This document shows positions 25,016 through 33,980 of a stretch of 64,000 bases of DNA, one piece after another (position 1 is the stretch's first letter; each line of letters starts with the position of its first letter). Source of the DNA: Actinomadura meyerae (GTDB lineage Bacteria; Actinomycetota; Actinomycetes; Streptosporangiales; Streptosporangiaceae); assembly GCF_900188445.1 (NCBI RefSeq), contig NZ_FZOR01000027.1, forward strand, positions 1-64,000, in the 5' to 3' direction. The notes beneath the pieces were generated by a model, which was not told the DNA's origin, searched no databases, and was given only the letters and a program-made list of their open reading frames with translations. Made by a program: the position numbers and the translations under genes.

Positions 25016-25774
25016 ATGCGTAAGACCGCGATAGTGACCGGAGCAAGCAGCGGGATCGGCGCCGCCACGGCGAGGCGCCTGGCGGCGGAGGGGTTCAACG
25101 TGGTGCTCGCCGCGCGCCGCCGCGACCGCCTGGACGCGCTCGCCAAAGAGATCGCCGAGACCGTGCCGGGCGCCGCGAAGACCGTCCCGGTCACCCTGGA
25201 CGTGACCTCGCAGGAGTCGGTGGAGGCGCTGGCGGCGGCGGTCCCCGCCTGCCACGTGCTGGTCAACAACGCGGGCGGCGCCGTCGGCCTGGAGAGCGTG
25301 GCGGACGCCGACCTGTCCGACTGGCAGACGATGTACGACACCAACGTGCTGGGCCTGGTCCGGGTGACGAAGGCGATCCTGCCCAAGCTGATCGAGAGCG
25401 GCGCCGGGCACGTGGTGAACATCACCTCGCTCGCCGCGCACGTCCCGTACGAGGGCGGCGGCGGGTACAACGCGGCCAAGCACGCCGCCTACGCGGTCAA
25501 CGACGTGATGCGGCTGGAACTGGTCGCCGAGCCGGTGCGGGTGACCGAGATCGCGCCGGGGCTGGTGAAGACCGAGGAGTTCTCCCTGGTCCGGTTCCGG
25601 GGGGACGCCGAGCGGGCCGCCAAGCCGTACGAGGGCGTCCCGGAGCCGCTCGTCGCCGAGGACGTCGCCGACTGCGTGGCCTGGGCCGTCACCCGCCCGC
25701 CGCACGTGAACATCGACCGCATCGACGTGCAGCCCCGCGTGCAGGCCGCCCCCTACAAGCTGCACCGCGAGTAG
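25016..25774 (+). CDS. SDR-family NAD(P)-dependent oxidoreductase
   Basis: 252 residues of a classical short-chain dehydrogenase. The cofactor motif TGASSGIGAAT at the N terminus, NNAGG, the catalytic Ser in NITSLAAHVP and the YNAAK active site are all present. The best overall likeness is to YdfG/serine-dehydrogenase-type enzymes. It is divergent from mshA, reproducing the Rv0484c-mshA arrangement. Substrate unknown. ATG 25016 begins right at the first beta strand. Confidence 0.88.
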   Translation: MRKTAIVTGASSGIGAATARRLAAEGFNVVLAARRRDRLDALAKEIAETVPGAAKTVPVTLDVTSQESVEALAAAVPACHVLVNNAGGAVGLESVADADLSDWQTMYDTNVLGLVRVTKAILPKLIESGAGHVVNITSLAAHVPYEGGGGYNAAKHAAYAVNDVMRLELVAEPVRVTEIAPGLVKTEEFSLVRFRGDAERAAKPYEGVPEPLVAEDVADCVAWAVTRPPHVNIDRIDVQPRVQAAPYKLHRE

Positions 25775-25779
25775 CGGGC

Positions 25780-26649
25780 TCAGCGTCGCGGGGCGACCTC
25801 CGCCCACGGGAGCGTGACCTCTCCGAGGCGCCACCGGCGCCGCCCGCCGTACGGCGGACGCGTGAGGACGGGATGGGTCCGCGCCAGCAGCGACACAGCC
25901 TCGACCCAGCGCGCGCGGGGGCCGAACGCCGAGTGCGGCGCGGCCGTCGCCCAGCAGCGGTCGAAGTCCGCCAGCAGCGCGTGGACGGGCTCGCCGGGCA
26001 CGTTCCGGTGGATCAGCGTCTTCGGCAGGCGCTCGGCCAGCACGGACGGACGCTCCAGCGAGCCCAGATGGGCGGCGAACGTTATGGTCTGGGGCCCCTC
26101 CCGGGTGAGGGTGACCCAGACCGCGCGGCGCCCGATCTCGTCGCACGTCCCCTCCACGAGGACGCCCGATGGTGCCAGGCGCGCGCGCAGGTCGTCCCAC
26201 GCGCGCCAGGCGGCCGACTCGTCGTACTGCCGCAGCACGTTGAACGCCCTGACCAGCGCGGGCGGCCGCGGCACCGGCAGCTCGAACCCCCCGAGCCGGA
26301 ACGACAGCCCCTCGAACGCACCGGCTCCTTTGCGGTCTCCGGCTCCTTTGGAGGGGACGGAGGGTCGCGGCGGGGGCGGATCCGGGGGTTCGGGGGGTTC
26401 GCGGAGGGCGGCGAGGAGGGTCCGGCCCGCGGCGACGCGGTCGGGTTCGATCTCGATGCCGACGACCTCCAGGCGCGGCGCGACCGCGCGCAGCCGGGTG
26501 TAGATCTCGAACGTGGTGACCGGCGAGGCGCCGTAGCCGAGGTCGACGGCCAGCGGGCGCGGGTCCGCGTGCAGCGGGCGGGCCTGGGTGGCGGCGATCC
26601 AGCGGTCCACGCGGCGGAGCCGGTTGGGGGCGGTGGTGCCGCGAGTCAC
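25780..26649 (-). CDS. Class I SAM-dependent methyltransferase
   Basis: 289 residues from GTG 26649, preferred because GAGGCGAG precedes it and the protein then starts VTRGTTAPNRLRRVDRW. The SAM motif I is LAVDLGYGASP, followed by an acidic strand end VVGIEIEPDRV; later motifs include LVRAFNVLRQYDE. A Pro-rich insert separates the halves at about residues 95-110. Target unknown; a conserved actinobacterial neighbour of the mshA region. It converges on the SDR gene with a 5-bp gap. Confidence 0.72.
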   Translation of the reverse strand: MTRGTTAPNRLRRVDRWIAATQARPLHADPRPLAVDLGYGASPVTTFEIYTRLRAVAPRLEVVGIEIEPDRVAAGRTLLAALREPPEPPDPPPPRPSVPSKGAGDRKGAGAFEGLSFRLGGFELPVPRPPALVRAFNVLRQYDESAAWRAWDDLRARLAPSGVLVEGTCDEIGRRAVWVTLTREGPQTITFAAHLGSLERPSVLAERLPKTLIHRNVPGEPVHALLADFDRCWATAAPHSAFGPRARWVEAVSLLARTHPVLTRPPYGGRRRWRLGEVTLPWAEVAPRR

Positions 26650-26776
26650 CTCGCCTCGCGGCCGGCTTGCTGGGGGCACCCGGCAATTGTTCCTTCTCGC
26701 GGCCTATGCCTTGTACGCCGGAAGGTGCGGGGTACGTCCGACAACGCCGCGAACCGCCCGACCTCCCGCGCCCCTC

Positions 26777-26793
26777 ACCGAACGAGGTTCGGT
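26777..26793. promoter_or_regulatory. Operator-like palindrome before acyl-CoA synthetase gene
   Basis: ACCGAAC and GTTCGGT form a perfect 7-bp inverted repeat with a 3-base spacer, 46 bp upstream of the acyl-CoA synthetase start. A related copy precedes the next gene (28455-28471), so a shared TetR-type regulator is likely, though none is encoded alongside. Confidence 0.55.
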
Positions 26794-26838
26794 AAGTTGG
26801 CGATTACGGTGCCGACGCCGTCCCCCCGAGGAGTGCCG

Positions 26839-28443
26839 ATGCTCGACCTGGCGACCCTGCACGAGGCCATCGCCGCCGCGATCCCCGACCGCGAGTGCCT
26901 GGTGTGGCGCGACCGCCGGACCACCTGGCGCGAGATGGCCGACCGGACCCGCCGGCTGGCGAACGTCCTGCACGGGCACGGCCTCGGCCTGCGCGGCACG
27001 GCGGCGGCCGAGCCGTGGGAGTCGCCGCACGACCATCTGGCGCTCTACCTGCACAACGGCCCCGAGTACCTGGAGGGCCTGGTCGGCGCCCACAAGGCGC
27101 GGGTCGCCCCGTTCAACGTCAACTACCGGTACGTCGACGACGAGCTGGCGCACCTGTTCGGCGACGCCCGTCCCGCCGCCGTGCTGTTCCACGCCCGGTT
27201 CGCGGGCGCGATCGGCCGGGTCGTCGAGCGGCTGGACGAGCGACCCCTGCTCCTCCAGGTTGCCGACGAGTCCGGTGCCGCACTGCTGCCCGGCGCGCTC
27301 GACTACGAGGAGGCCCTCGCCAAGGCGCCGGCCGGCCCGCCGCCGGTGCGGCCCGAGGCCGGCGACCTGCACATCCTCTACACCGGCGGGACGACCGGCA
27401 TGCCGAAGGGCGTGCTGTGGCGGATCGGCGACCTGATGATCGGCCCGCTGGGGATGCGGCGCCGCGACGGCCTCCCCGTCACCGATCTGGACGACGCGGT
27501 CGCGCGGGCCGTCCGCAGCGACGTGCGGGTGCTGGTCGGCCCGCCGCTGATGCACGGCGCGGGCACGTGGTCGGCGCTCGGCGCCTGGTGCGGCGGCGGG
27601 TGCGTGGTGTTCCCCGACCGGGTGGACGGCCTGGACGCGGCCGACCTGATGGCGACCGCCGAGCGCGAGCGCGTCACCCGGATGCCGCTGGTCGGGGACG
27701 CGTTCGCCCGTCCGATCACGGCGGCGCTGGAGGCGCGCCCGCACGACCTCGGCACGCTGCGCACGTTCGTGAACTCGGCCGCCGCGATCAGCCCCGCCGT
27801 GAAGGCGCGGATGCTGGAGCTCCTCCCCCACGCCCGGATCGTGGACGTCCTCGGGTCGTCGGAGTCGGGGTTCCAGGTGACCCGGCACGGCTCGGCGGCC
27901 CGGACGTTCGCGGCGGCGCCCGGGACGGCGGTGCTGTCGGCCGACCGGTCCCGGCGCCTCGCGCCCGGCGAGGACGAGCTGGGCTGGCTGGCCAAGGGCG
28001 GCGACGCGATCCCGCTCGGCTACCTCGGCGACCCGGCGAAGACCCGGGAGACGTTCCTGACGCTGGACGGCGAGCGCCTGGTCGTCGCGGGCGACCGGGC
28101 GCGGCTGCTCGCGGACGGCACCGTGGAGGTGCACGGCCGGGAGGCCACCACGATCAACACCGGCGGGGAGAAGGTGTTCGCGGAGGAGGTCGAGTCCGTG
28201 CTGCGCGGGCTGCCGGGCGTCGCGGACGCGCTGGTCGTCGGCCGGCCGAGCGAGCGCTGGGGCACCGAGATCGTCGCGGTGGTCAGCCCCGCCGGCGGCC
28301 CCTCGGACGACGAGCTGCGCGCGGGCTGCGCCGCCCACCTGGCCCGCTACAAGATCCCGAAGGCGTTCGTGCGGACGGACGCGGGCCTGCGCCTGCCGAA
28401 CGGCAAGGCCGACTACACCGCCGCCCGCGCCCTCCTCGACTGA
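26839..28443 (+). CDS. Acyl-CoA synthetase (FadD/ANL superfamily)
   Basis: 534 residues. The adenylation motifs are in order: P-loop YTGGTTGMPKGV, VLGSSESGF (A5 region), VVAGDRARLLADGTVEV, TTINTGGEKVFAEEVESVL (hinge/A8) and the catalytic Lys in LPNGKADYTAAR. It activates a carboxylic acid (fatty acid, steroid side chain or aromatic) as acyl-AMP, then CoA thioester. GAGGAG precedes ATG 26839. The gene downstream (28523) lies in the same direction and shares an operator-like site. Confidence 0.9.
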   Translation: MLDLATLHEAIAAAIPDRECLVWRDRRTTWREMADRTRRLANVLHGHGLGLRGTAAAEPWESPHDHLALYLHNGPEYLEGLVGAHKARVAPFNVNYRYVDDELAHLFGDARPAAVLFHARFAGAIGRVVERLDERPLLLQVADESGAALLPGALDYEEALAKAPAGPPPVRPEAGDLHILYTGGTTGMPKGVLWRIGDLMIGPLGMRRRDGLPVTDLDDAVARAVRSDVRVLVGPPLMHGAGTWSALGAWCGGGCVVFPDRVDGLDAADLMATAERERVTRMPLVGDAFARPITAALEARPHDLGTLRTFVNSAAAISPAVKARMLELLPHARIVDVLGSSESGFQVTRHGSAARTFAAAPGTAVLSADRSRRLAPGEDELGWLAKGGDAIPLGYLGDPAKTRETFLTLDGERLVVAGDRARLLADGTVEVHGREATTINTGGEKVFAEEVESVLRGLPGVADALVVGRPSERWGTEIVAVVSPAGGPSDDELRAGCAAHLARYKIPKAFVRTDAGLRLPNGKADYTAARALLD

Positions 28444-28454
28444 CGGACCCGGAG

Positions 28455-28471
28455 AAAGAACCGCGTTCGGT
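28455..28471. promoter_or_regulatory. Second operator-like site, before TIGR03084 gene
   Basis: AAAGAAC-CGC-GTTCGGT keeps the right half of the 26777 palindrome exactly and 5 of 7 bases of the left half, with the same 3-base spacer. It lies 52 bp before the next gene. The similarity suggests both genes belong to one regulon. Confidence 0.45.
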
Positions 28472-28522
28472 TTGTAGGGGCGCGGCCTGTACCGGGGCGC
28501 CGGAACGGACGATCATGGCGGG

Positions 28523-29311
28523 ATGCCGGATCTGGACTCTCTGCTCGCCGACCTCGCCGCCGAGGGCGACTCCGTCGACGCCCTGGTCGCGCCGCTGCCC
28601 GCCGCCCGCTGGGCGGACCCCACCCCCGCCGAGGGCTGGACGATCGCGCACCAGATCGCCCATCTCGCCTGGACCGACGACCAGGCCGTGGTCGCCGCCA
28701 CCGACGCCGACGCGTTCGCGAAGCTCCTGGAGGCGGCGATCGCCGACCCCTCCGGCTTCGTCGAGTCGGGCGCGCGGGAGGGCGCGGAGGAGGACCCGGC
28801 CGACCTCCTCGCCCGCTGGCGCGACGGGCGCCGCCGCATGGTGGCCGCCCTCGCCGCCGTCCCGCCCGGCACGCGGCTGCCCTGGTTCGGCCCGCCGATG
28901 GGCGCCGCGACGCTCGCGACCGCGCGGCTGATGGAGACGTGGGCGCACGGCGAGGACGTCGCCGACGCGCTCGGGGTCCGCCGCGAGCCGACGCACCGGC
29001 TCCGGCACGTCGCGCACATCGGCGTCCGGACCCGCGACTTCTCCTACCGCAACCGCGGGCTGGAGCCGCCGTCCGAGGAGTTCCGCGTCGTCCTCACCGG
29101 GCCCGGCGGCGAGGAGTGGACGTGGGGGCCGCAGGACGCGCGCCAGTCCGTCACCGGCCCCGCGCTCGACTTCTGCCACGCCGTCGCGCAGCGCCGCCAC
29201 CGCGCCGACCTGGCCCTCACCGCCACCGGCCCGGACGCCGACCGCTGGCTGGACATCGCCCAGGCGTTCGCCGGGCCACCCGGTACCGGCCGCGCACCCC
29301 GGTCGAGCTGA
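28523..29311 (+). CDS. TIGR03084-type DinB-like metal-binding protein
   Basis: 262 residues of the DinB/maleylpyruvate-isomerase-like fold. Metal-ligand histidines are visible in TIAHQIAHLAWTD near residue 45 and METWAHGEDVADALG near residue 140, with the TIGR03084 C-terminal part (HIGVRTRDFSYRNRGL). Family members use or modify mycothiol or act near acyl-CoA degradation genes, which fits the preceding acyl-CoA synthetase. Catalytic role unproven. ATG 28523. Confidence 0.82.
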   Translation: MPDLDSLLADLAAEGDSVDALVAPLPAARWADPTPAEGWTIAHQIAHLAWTDDQAVVAATDADAFAKLLEAAIADPSGFVESGAREGAEEDPADLLARWRDGRRRMVAALAAVPPGTRLPWFGPPMGAATLATARLMETWAHGEDVADALGVRREPTHRLRHVAHIGVRTRDFSYRNRGLEPPSEEFRVVLTGPGGEEWTWGPQDARQSVTGPALDFCHAVAQRRHRADLALTATGPDADRWLDIAQAFAGPPGTGRAPRSS

Positions 29312-29412
29312 CAGGGCCGGCCGGGAGAGCCGGCTGACGGGGCCGCTGAGAGATCGGCCACTGTGCGGGCCGTCCGGGTTCCACCGGGGCTGATCTTGGA
29401 CATGTCCTCCAT

Positions 29413-29877
29413 ATGACAGTTCTCATTGCATTCGACGGTTCTGACGACGCGCGCACCGCGATCGAGTTCGCCGCCCGCCATGTGAAGGACGAGCCGGCCG
29501 TGGTGATGACGGTGTGGGAGCCGCTGCTGACGCAGATCACCTGGGCGCCGATCGCGGCCGTGGCGCCGGTCCCGGCCGAGCCGAAGGACGGCGACAGGTG
29601 GGAGGAGGAGAAGCAGGCCGAGCAGCTCGCGCGGGCGGGGGCCGACCTCGCCGCGGCCGCCGGGCTGACCGATGTGACGACGCGGGCGGAGCGCGGCGGC
29701 GGGCCCGTGTGGGCCGCCATCGTGGACGTCGCGGACGAGCTGGACGCCTCGTTGATCGTCACCGGCTCGCGCGGCCTCGCGGGCGCGCGTTCGGTGATCC
29801 TGGGCAGCGTGTCGACCCGCGTGCTGCACCATGCGCACCGCCCCGTGCTGGTCGTGCCGCCGCCCAAGAAGGATTAG
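29413..29877 (+). CDS. Universal stress protein (UspA family)
   Basis: 154 residues, single Usp domain. It begins MTVLIAFDGSDDARTAIEFA and ends with the ATP-binding signature GSRGLAGARSVILGSVSTRVLHHAHRPVLVV, matching the G-2X-G-9X-G(S/T) pattern of nucleotide-binding Usp proteins. Likely a cytoplasmic stress or redox-response protein. It stands alone and converges with the macrodomain gene. Confidence 0.88.
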   Translation: MTVLIAFDGSDDARTAIEFAARHVKDEPAVVMTVWEPLLTQITWAPIAAVAPVPAEPKDGDRWEEEKQAEQLARAGADLAAAAGLTDVTTRAERGGGPVWAAIVDVADELDASLIVTGSRGLAGARSVILGSVSTRVLHHAHRPVLVVPPPKKD

Positions 29878-29884
29878 CGGCCGG

Positions 29885-30397
29885 CTAGGACGATTCGAGC
29901 GCGCGCGCGAACTCACCGAGGACGTCCTCGGTGAAGAGGACGAAGCGAACGTCGGTGACCCGGGTGGGGGTGGCGCGGACGGTGCCGATGGCGATCCGGG
30001 CGGCGTCGTCCACCGGCCAGCCGAAGATCCCGGCCGACACGGCCGGGAAGGCGACCGAGGCGGCGCCCAGCTCGTCGGCGACGCGCAGGGACTCGCGGTA
30101 GCAGGAGGCCAGCAGGCCGGAGCGGTCGTCGGACGCGGAGTACACCGGGCCGACCGTGTGGATCACCCAGCGGGCGGGCAGCCGCCCGGCCGTGGTCGCG
30201 ACCGCCCGGCCCGTCGGCAGCCCGCCGCCGTAGTGCCCGGCGCGCAGCTCGCGGCACGCGGCGAGGATCTCCGGCCCGCCGCGGCGGTGGATCGCGCCGT
30301 CCACGCCGCCGCCCCCGAGCAGCGACGAGTTGGCGGCGTTCACGACCGCGTCGACGTCCTGCTCGGTGATGTCGCCCTGGACGAGGGTGATCTCCAT
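29885..30397 (-). CDS. Macrodomain protein (O-acetyl-ADP-ribose deacetylase type)
   Basis: 170 residues, a stand-alone macrodomain of the MacroD/YmdB class. Ligand motifs are QGDITEQDVDAVVNAAN, SSLLGGGGVDGAIHRRGG and FPAVSAGIFGWP. By family it hydrolyses O-acetyl-ADP-ribose or removes mono-ADP-ribose from proteins. ATG 30397 is used because upstream in-frame sequence is not protein-like. Monocistronic. Confidence 0.9.
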   Translation of the reverse strand: MEITLVQGDITEQDVDAVVNAANSSLLGGGGVDGAIHRRGGPEILAACRELRAGHYGGGLPTGRAVATTAGRLPARWVIHTVGPVYSASDDRSGLLASCYRESLRVADELGAASVAFPAVSAGIFGWPVDDAARIAIGTVRATPTRVTDVRFVLFTEDVLGEFARALESS

Positions 30398-30665
30398 GCG
30401 CGCTCCTCCGCCGTCTTTCCGCGTCTCTCGGCCGTCCCAGATTCGGCCCGAACACGTGAATTCTCGTACGCGCCGGATGCGAAACGCGTTCGGGCGGTTC
30501 CCGGCGGTACGCTCAGTGGCGGACGGGACCCCGGGGGCGGTGCGGCTCGTCCGACATCGTCCGGCCGGACGCAGGGGGGCTACCATGCCGAACGCCGGGT
30601 GAGTGCACTGGACGATCCCATAAAAGACGATCTCACAAAGGCGTGACAGTCGCGGAGGTACCCCC

Positions 30666-31514
30666 TTGAAGATTCTCCTCGCCGGAGCGACCGGAGTCGT
30701 CGGTCGCCGGCTGATCCCGCTGCTCGTCCAGGCGGGCCACGAGGTCGCAGGGACGACGCGCCGGTCCGAACGCACCGGGCTGCTGCGCGACCTCGGCGCC
30801 GCGCCCGTCATCGTGGACATGCTGGACGCCGAGGCGGTCCGCGACACCGTCGCGGCCGAGCGCCCGGACGCCGTGATCCACCAGCTCACCGACCTCAGCG
30901 AGGAGGACTTCGACGCCAACTCGCGGCTGCGCATCACCGGTACCCGCAACCTGGTGGACGCGGCGAAGGCGGCCGGCGTCGAGACGATGGTCGCGCAGAG
31001 CATCGCGTGGCTGTACGTCCCGGGCACCTCGCCCGCGGTCGAGAGCGACCCGCTCGACCCCACGCTGCCCCCGTACGCGGGCGTCGCGGCGCTGGAGGAG
31101 GCGGTCGGCGAGATGCCGCGCGGCGTGGTGCTGCGCTACGGCGCGCTCTACGGCCCCGGCACCTGGTACGCCCCCGACGGCGCGATCGCGGAGCGGGCCC
31201 GCGCGGGCACGCTGCGGCTGGCGCCGTCGTGGACGTCCTTCGTGCACGCCGACGACGCGGCCTCGGCGGCGCTCGCCGCGCTCGACTGGCCGGCCGGCAC
31301 CGTCAACATCGTGGACGACGAGCCCGCCACCACGGCGGACTGGCTGCCCGTCTACAGCGCGGCGATCGGCGCCCCGCACCCGGGCAGCGCGGGCAAGCAC
31401 GCCGCGACGACCGGCCGCCCGGTGTCCAACGCCAAGGCGCTGGAGCTCGGCTGGAAGCCGCGGGTGACGTCGTGGCGCACCGGGTTCGCCCAGATGGAGA
31501 CCACAACCGAATAA
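30666..31514 (+). CDS. NAD(P)-dependent epimerase/reductase-like protein
   Basis: 282 residues, extended SDR. The cofactor motif is GATGVVGRR at residues 7-15, with TLPPYAGVAALEEAV in place of a clear YxxxK and ALYGPGTWYAP later. The start is a TTG at 30666 backed by GGAGGT 9 bases upstream. Related proteins act on sugar nucleotides or are NAD(P)H-binding sensors; loss of the canonical Tyr-x-x-x-Lys hints at an atypical member. Function open. Confidence 0.75.
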   Translation: MKILLAGATGVVGRRLIPLLVQAGHEVAGTTRRSERTGLLRDLGAAPVIVDMLDAEAVRDTVAAERPDAVIHQLTDLSEEDFDANSRLRITGTRNLVDAAKAAGVETMVAQSIAWLYVPGTSPAVESDPLDPTLPPYAGVAALEEAVGEMPRGVVLRYGALYGPGTWYAPDGAIAERARAGTLRLAPSWTSFVHADDAASAALAALDWPAGTVNIVDDEPATTADWLPVYSAAIGAPHPGSAGKHAATTGRPVSNAKALELGWKPRVTSWRTGFAQMETTTE

Positions 31515-31533
31515 TCGGGCGGAACGTGACAAT

Positions 31534-32301
31534 TCACCCGAACTGGAACGACCGCTTCGCCAGCCCGAGCCAGTAGCCGTCGATCACGGACCGGCGCTCC
31601 GACGCCGCGTCCGCGTCCGCGTCCGCTCCCAGCGCCATGAACAGCGGCGCGAAATGCTCGGTCCGCGGGTGGGCGATGCGCGCCGCGGGGGCCTTCGCGC
31701 GGAAGTCGAGCAGGGCGTCGACGTCGCCGCTCCGCACCGCCCGGTCCGTCCACTCGTCGAACTCCGCCGACCACGCGGGCGGCGGGGCGTCCGGGTCCGG
31801 GCGCAGCTCCCGCAGGTTGTGCGTGGTGAAACCGCTCCCGATGATCAGCACGCCGCGGTCGCGCAGCGGCGCGAGGCTCCGCCCCACCTCGAAGAGCCGC
31901 TCGGGCTCCAGCGTGGGCAGCGACATCTGCAGCACGGGGACGTCGGCGTCCGGGTACATCTCCACGAGCGGGACGTACGCGCCGTGGTCCAGCCCCCGCT
32001 CCTCGTCCTGCTGCACGCCGGGAACCAGTTTGCGCACGTCGGCGGCCAGCTCGGGGGCGCCGGGCGCGTCATAGCGGACGCGGTAGTAGTGCTCGGGGAA
32101 CCCCCAGAAGTCGTACACCAACGGCACCCGCCGGGTGGCGCCGATGCTCAGCGGAGCGGCCTCCCAGTGCGCCGACACCATCAGGATCGCGGCGGGCTTC
32201 GGCAGGTCCGCCGACCAGCGGGCGAGCTGATCGGTCCACAGCGCGTCGTCCGCCAGCGGCGGGGCGCCGTGGCTCAGGTAGAGCACCGGCATCCGGGTCA
32301 T
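31534..32301 (-). CDS. DODA-type extradiol dioxygenase
   Basis: 255 residues of the LigB/4,5-DOPA-dioxygenase (YgiD-like) family. Metal-binding and catalytic regions are LSHGAPPL, MVSAHWEAAP and LDHGAYVPLVEMYPDADVP, with HNLREL near residue 170. It opens catechol-type rings using non-haem iron or zinc. AGGGAGG precedes ATG 32301. It is divergent from a MarR gene, and three copies of one operator motif fill the gap, so it is almost certainly controlled by that regulator. Confidence 0.88.
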   Translation of the reverse strand: MTRMPVLYLSHGAPPLADDALWTDQLARWSADLPKPAAILMVSAHWEAAPLSIGATRRVPLVYDFWGFPEHYYRVRYDAPGAPELAADVRKLVPGVQQDEERGLDHGAYVPLVEMYPDADVPVLQMSLPTLEPERLFEVGRSLAPLRDRGVLIIGSGFTTHNLRELRPDPDAPPPAWSAEFDEWTDRAVRSGDVDALLDFRAKAPAARIAHPRTEHFAPLFMALGADADADAASERRSVIDGYWLGLAKRSFQFG

Positions 32302-32317
32302 GTCGTCCTCCCTTTAC

Positions 32318-32373
32318 TTGAGATTTCAACCATATCCGGAAGATACTTGAACTTTCAAGGCTTGAGGATTCAA
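32318..32373. promoter_or_regulatory. Three MarR-type operators, TTGA-N4-TCAA
   Basis: TTGAGATTTCAA (32318-32329), TTGAACTTTCAA (32347-32358) and TTGAGGATTCAA (32362-32373) share TTGA-N4-TCAA. They fill the 92-bp gap between the divergent dioxygenase and MarR genes; the last lies 21 bp before the MarR start. Such spacing is typical for an autoregulating MarR repressor of quinone or catechol stress genes. Confidence 0.75.
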
Positions 32374-32393
32374 CTGTTGGGTACACTGTCGGC

Positions 32394-32882
32394 ATGACCG
32401 AGGCGCGGTGGCTGGACGACGAGGAGCAGGAGACCTGGCGGGCCTTCCTGTGGACGTCGCGGCTGCTCAGCTCCGCCCTCGACCGGCAGCTCCAGCGCGA
32501 CTCCGGGATGCCGCACGCCTACTACATGATCCTCGCGATGCTGTCGGAGGCGCCCGGCCGCGCGCTGACGATGACCGCGCTCGCCGAGCTCGTCCACTCG
32601 TCGCCGAGCCGCCTCTCGCACGCCGTGAACCGGCTGGAGGAGGCCGGCTGGGTCAGCCGGTGCAAGCACGACGGCGACCGCCGCACCACGATCGCGCGGC
32701 TGACCGACGAGGGGTACGCCGTGCTGGAGAAGGCGGCCCCCGGCCATGTCGCCGAGGTCAGGCGCCACCTGTTCGACCCGCTGGACCGCGAGCAGATGCT
32801 CGCCTTCCGCGAGGCCCTGCACGCGCTCCTGTCGTCCCTCGACCCCGACCACGAGGCCCCCTGCGCCCGCGGCGAGGGGTAG
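32394..32882 (+). CDS. MarR-family regulator of the dioxygenase gene
   Basis: 162 residues with the MarR winged helix (MTALAELVHSSPSRLSHAVNRLEEAGWVSR, wing CKHDGDRRTTIARLTDEG) flanked by dimerisation helices. ATG 32394. It is divergent from the extradiol dioxygenase with three shared operators, implying repression relieved by a phenolic or quinone ligand. Confidence 0.88.
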   Translation: MTEARWLDDEEQETWRAFLWTSRLLSSALDRQLQRDSGMPHAYYMILAMLSEAPGRALTMTALAELVHSSPSRLSHAVNRLEEAGWVSRCKHDGDRRTTIARLTDEGYAVLEKAAPGHVAEVRRHLFDPLDREQMLAFREALHALLSSLDPDHEAPCARGEG

Positions 32883-32891
32883 GGCGTTCCG

Positions 32892-33980
32892 CTAGCCGAA
32901 CTCGACCGCGTGCGTCTTCGCGCCGGGGTGCGCCGCGGCCAGCAGCCGCAGGCCCTCCTCCTCGAGCGCGGCGCGCTCCCGCTTCGGGACGGGGCCGAAC
33001 GGGTCGGCGCGCAGCACCGCCTCCCCGCGCTTTTTCTCGATCTTCCACATGCCGTGGACGAAGCCGTCCACGAGGAACGTCGCGCGGATGATGCCGTTCA
33101 CGGTGAAGACGCGCTTGCGGTGCTCCTCGCTGATGATCCGGGCGCGGTCGGCATGGGAGAGCAGCAGGTTGTCGAAGTCCGGGACGAACCGGACCGGCGC
33201 CGGCGCGTCGCCGCCGGGGCGCGGCGCGTCCGGCAGGTCGTAGAGGACGCGGCCGTCCTCGTCCCGGACCTCCACGAGCTCCGGGCGCAGCCGGTCGACG
33301 ACCTCGCCGAGCCGCGTCAGGCCGGACCACTGCTGGACGTCCTGGACGCTCGCAGGCCCGAACGCCCCCAGGTAGCGCCGCACGACCTCGTCCAGGGTCG
33401 TCTCGGCGGGCGGGTGCCCGTCCAGCCAGGTGTCGAGCGTCGTGTGCCGGGCGACCCCGGAGGCGCCCCAGATGCCGCGCGGCGGAACCTGCACCAGCGG
33501 CAGCCGGGTCCGGACGGCCCAGCCGAGGAGCGCCGGGTCCTCGTCGGGCCAGCGCTCGGCCAGGAGCGTGCGCAGCTCCTTGTCGGTGCGCGGCTCGTCC
33601 TCCAGCAGCGCGCGGGCGTGCGCGGTGACCGCGCCGAGGTCGACGCCGGCGAGGTCGGCGGCGCGGGACCGCAGGTAGCCGTCCAGGATCGGCTGGACGA
33701 GCGGCCGGAGCGCGCGGGCGTCGCGGGCGCTGACCAGGTGGAGCGTTCCGCGCATCAGCACCATCCGGAGCACGCGCCGCTCGGTCATCAGCGGGCCCAC
33801 CGCGTCGAACGTGAACCCGGCGAGGCGGCTCCACAGCCCGATGTGCGGCGGGCTCGGCGCCTGCGCCTGCATGCCGACGAGGTGCTCGACGGCGTCGAGG
33901 GCGGGCATGTCGCGGCGTTCCAGCAGCATCTGCCGCGCGAGCAGCGCCCGGTTCAGGTCCCGCTTGTCAGCCCGTGTCAT
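32892..33980 (-). CDS. HTH_42 winged-helix DNA-binding protein (DNA glycosylase AlkZ-like)
   Basis: 362 residues of the PF06224 family (QMLLERRDMPALDAVEHLVGMQAQ at the N terminus; MRGTLHLVSARDARALRPLV; FVPDFDNLLLSHADRARII; FLVDGFVHGMWKIEKK). Family members AlkZ/YcaQ are DNA glycosylases that unhook crosslinks or bulky lesions; the QxQ-type catalytic pair is present as GMQAQAP. Whether this copy is a repair enzyme or antibiotic self-resistance type is unknown. Its start overlaps the remnant gene at 33977-34234. Confidence 0.82.
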   Translation of the reverse strand: MTRADKRDLNRALLARQMLLERRDMPALDAVEHLVGMQAQAPSPPHIGLWSRLAGFTFDAVGPLMTERRVLRMVLMRGTLHLVSARDARALRPLVQPILDGYLRSRAADLAGVDLGAVTAHARALLEDEPRTDKELRTLLAERWPDEDPALLGWAVRTRLPLVQVPPRGIWGASGVARHTTLDTWLDGHPPAETTLDEVVRRYLGAFGPASVQDVQQWSGLTRLGEVVDRLRPELVEVRDEDGRVLYDLPDAPRPGGDAPAPVRFVPDFDNLLLSHADRARIISEEHRKRVFTVNGIIRATFLVDGFVHGMWKIEKKRGEAVLRADPFGPVPKRERAALEEEGLRLLAAAHPGAKTHAVEFG

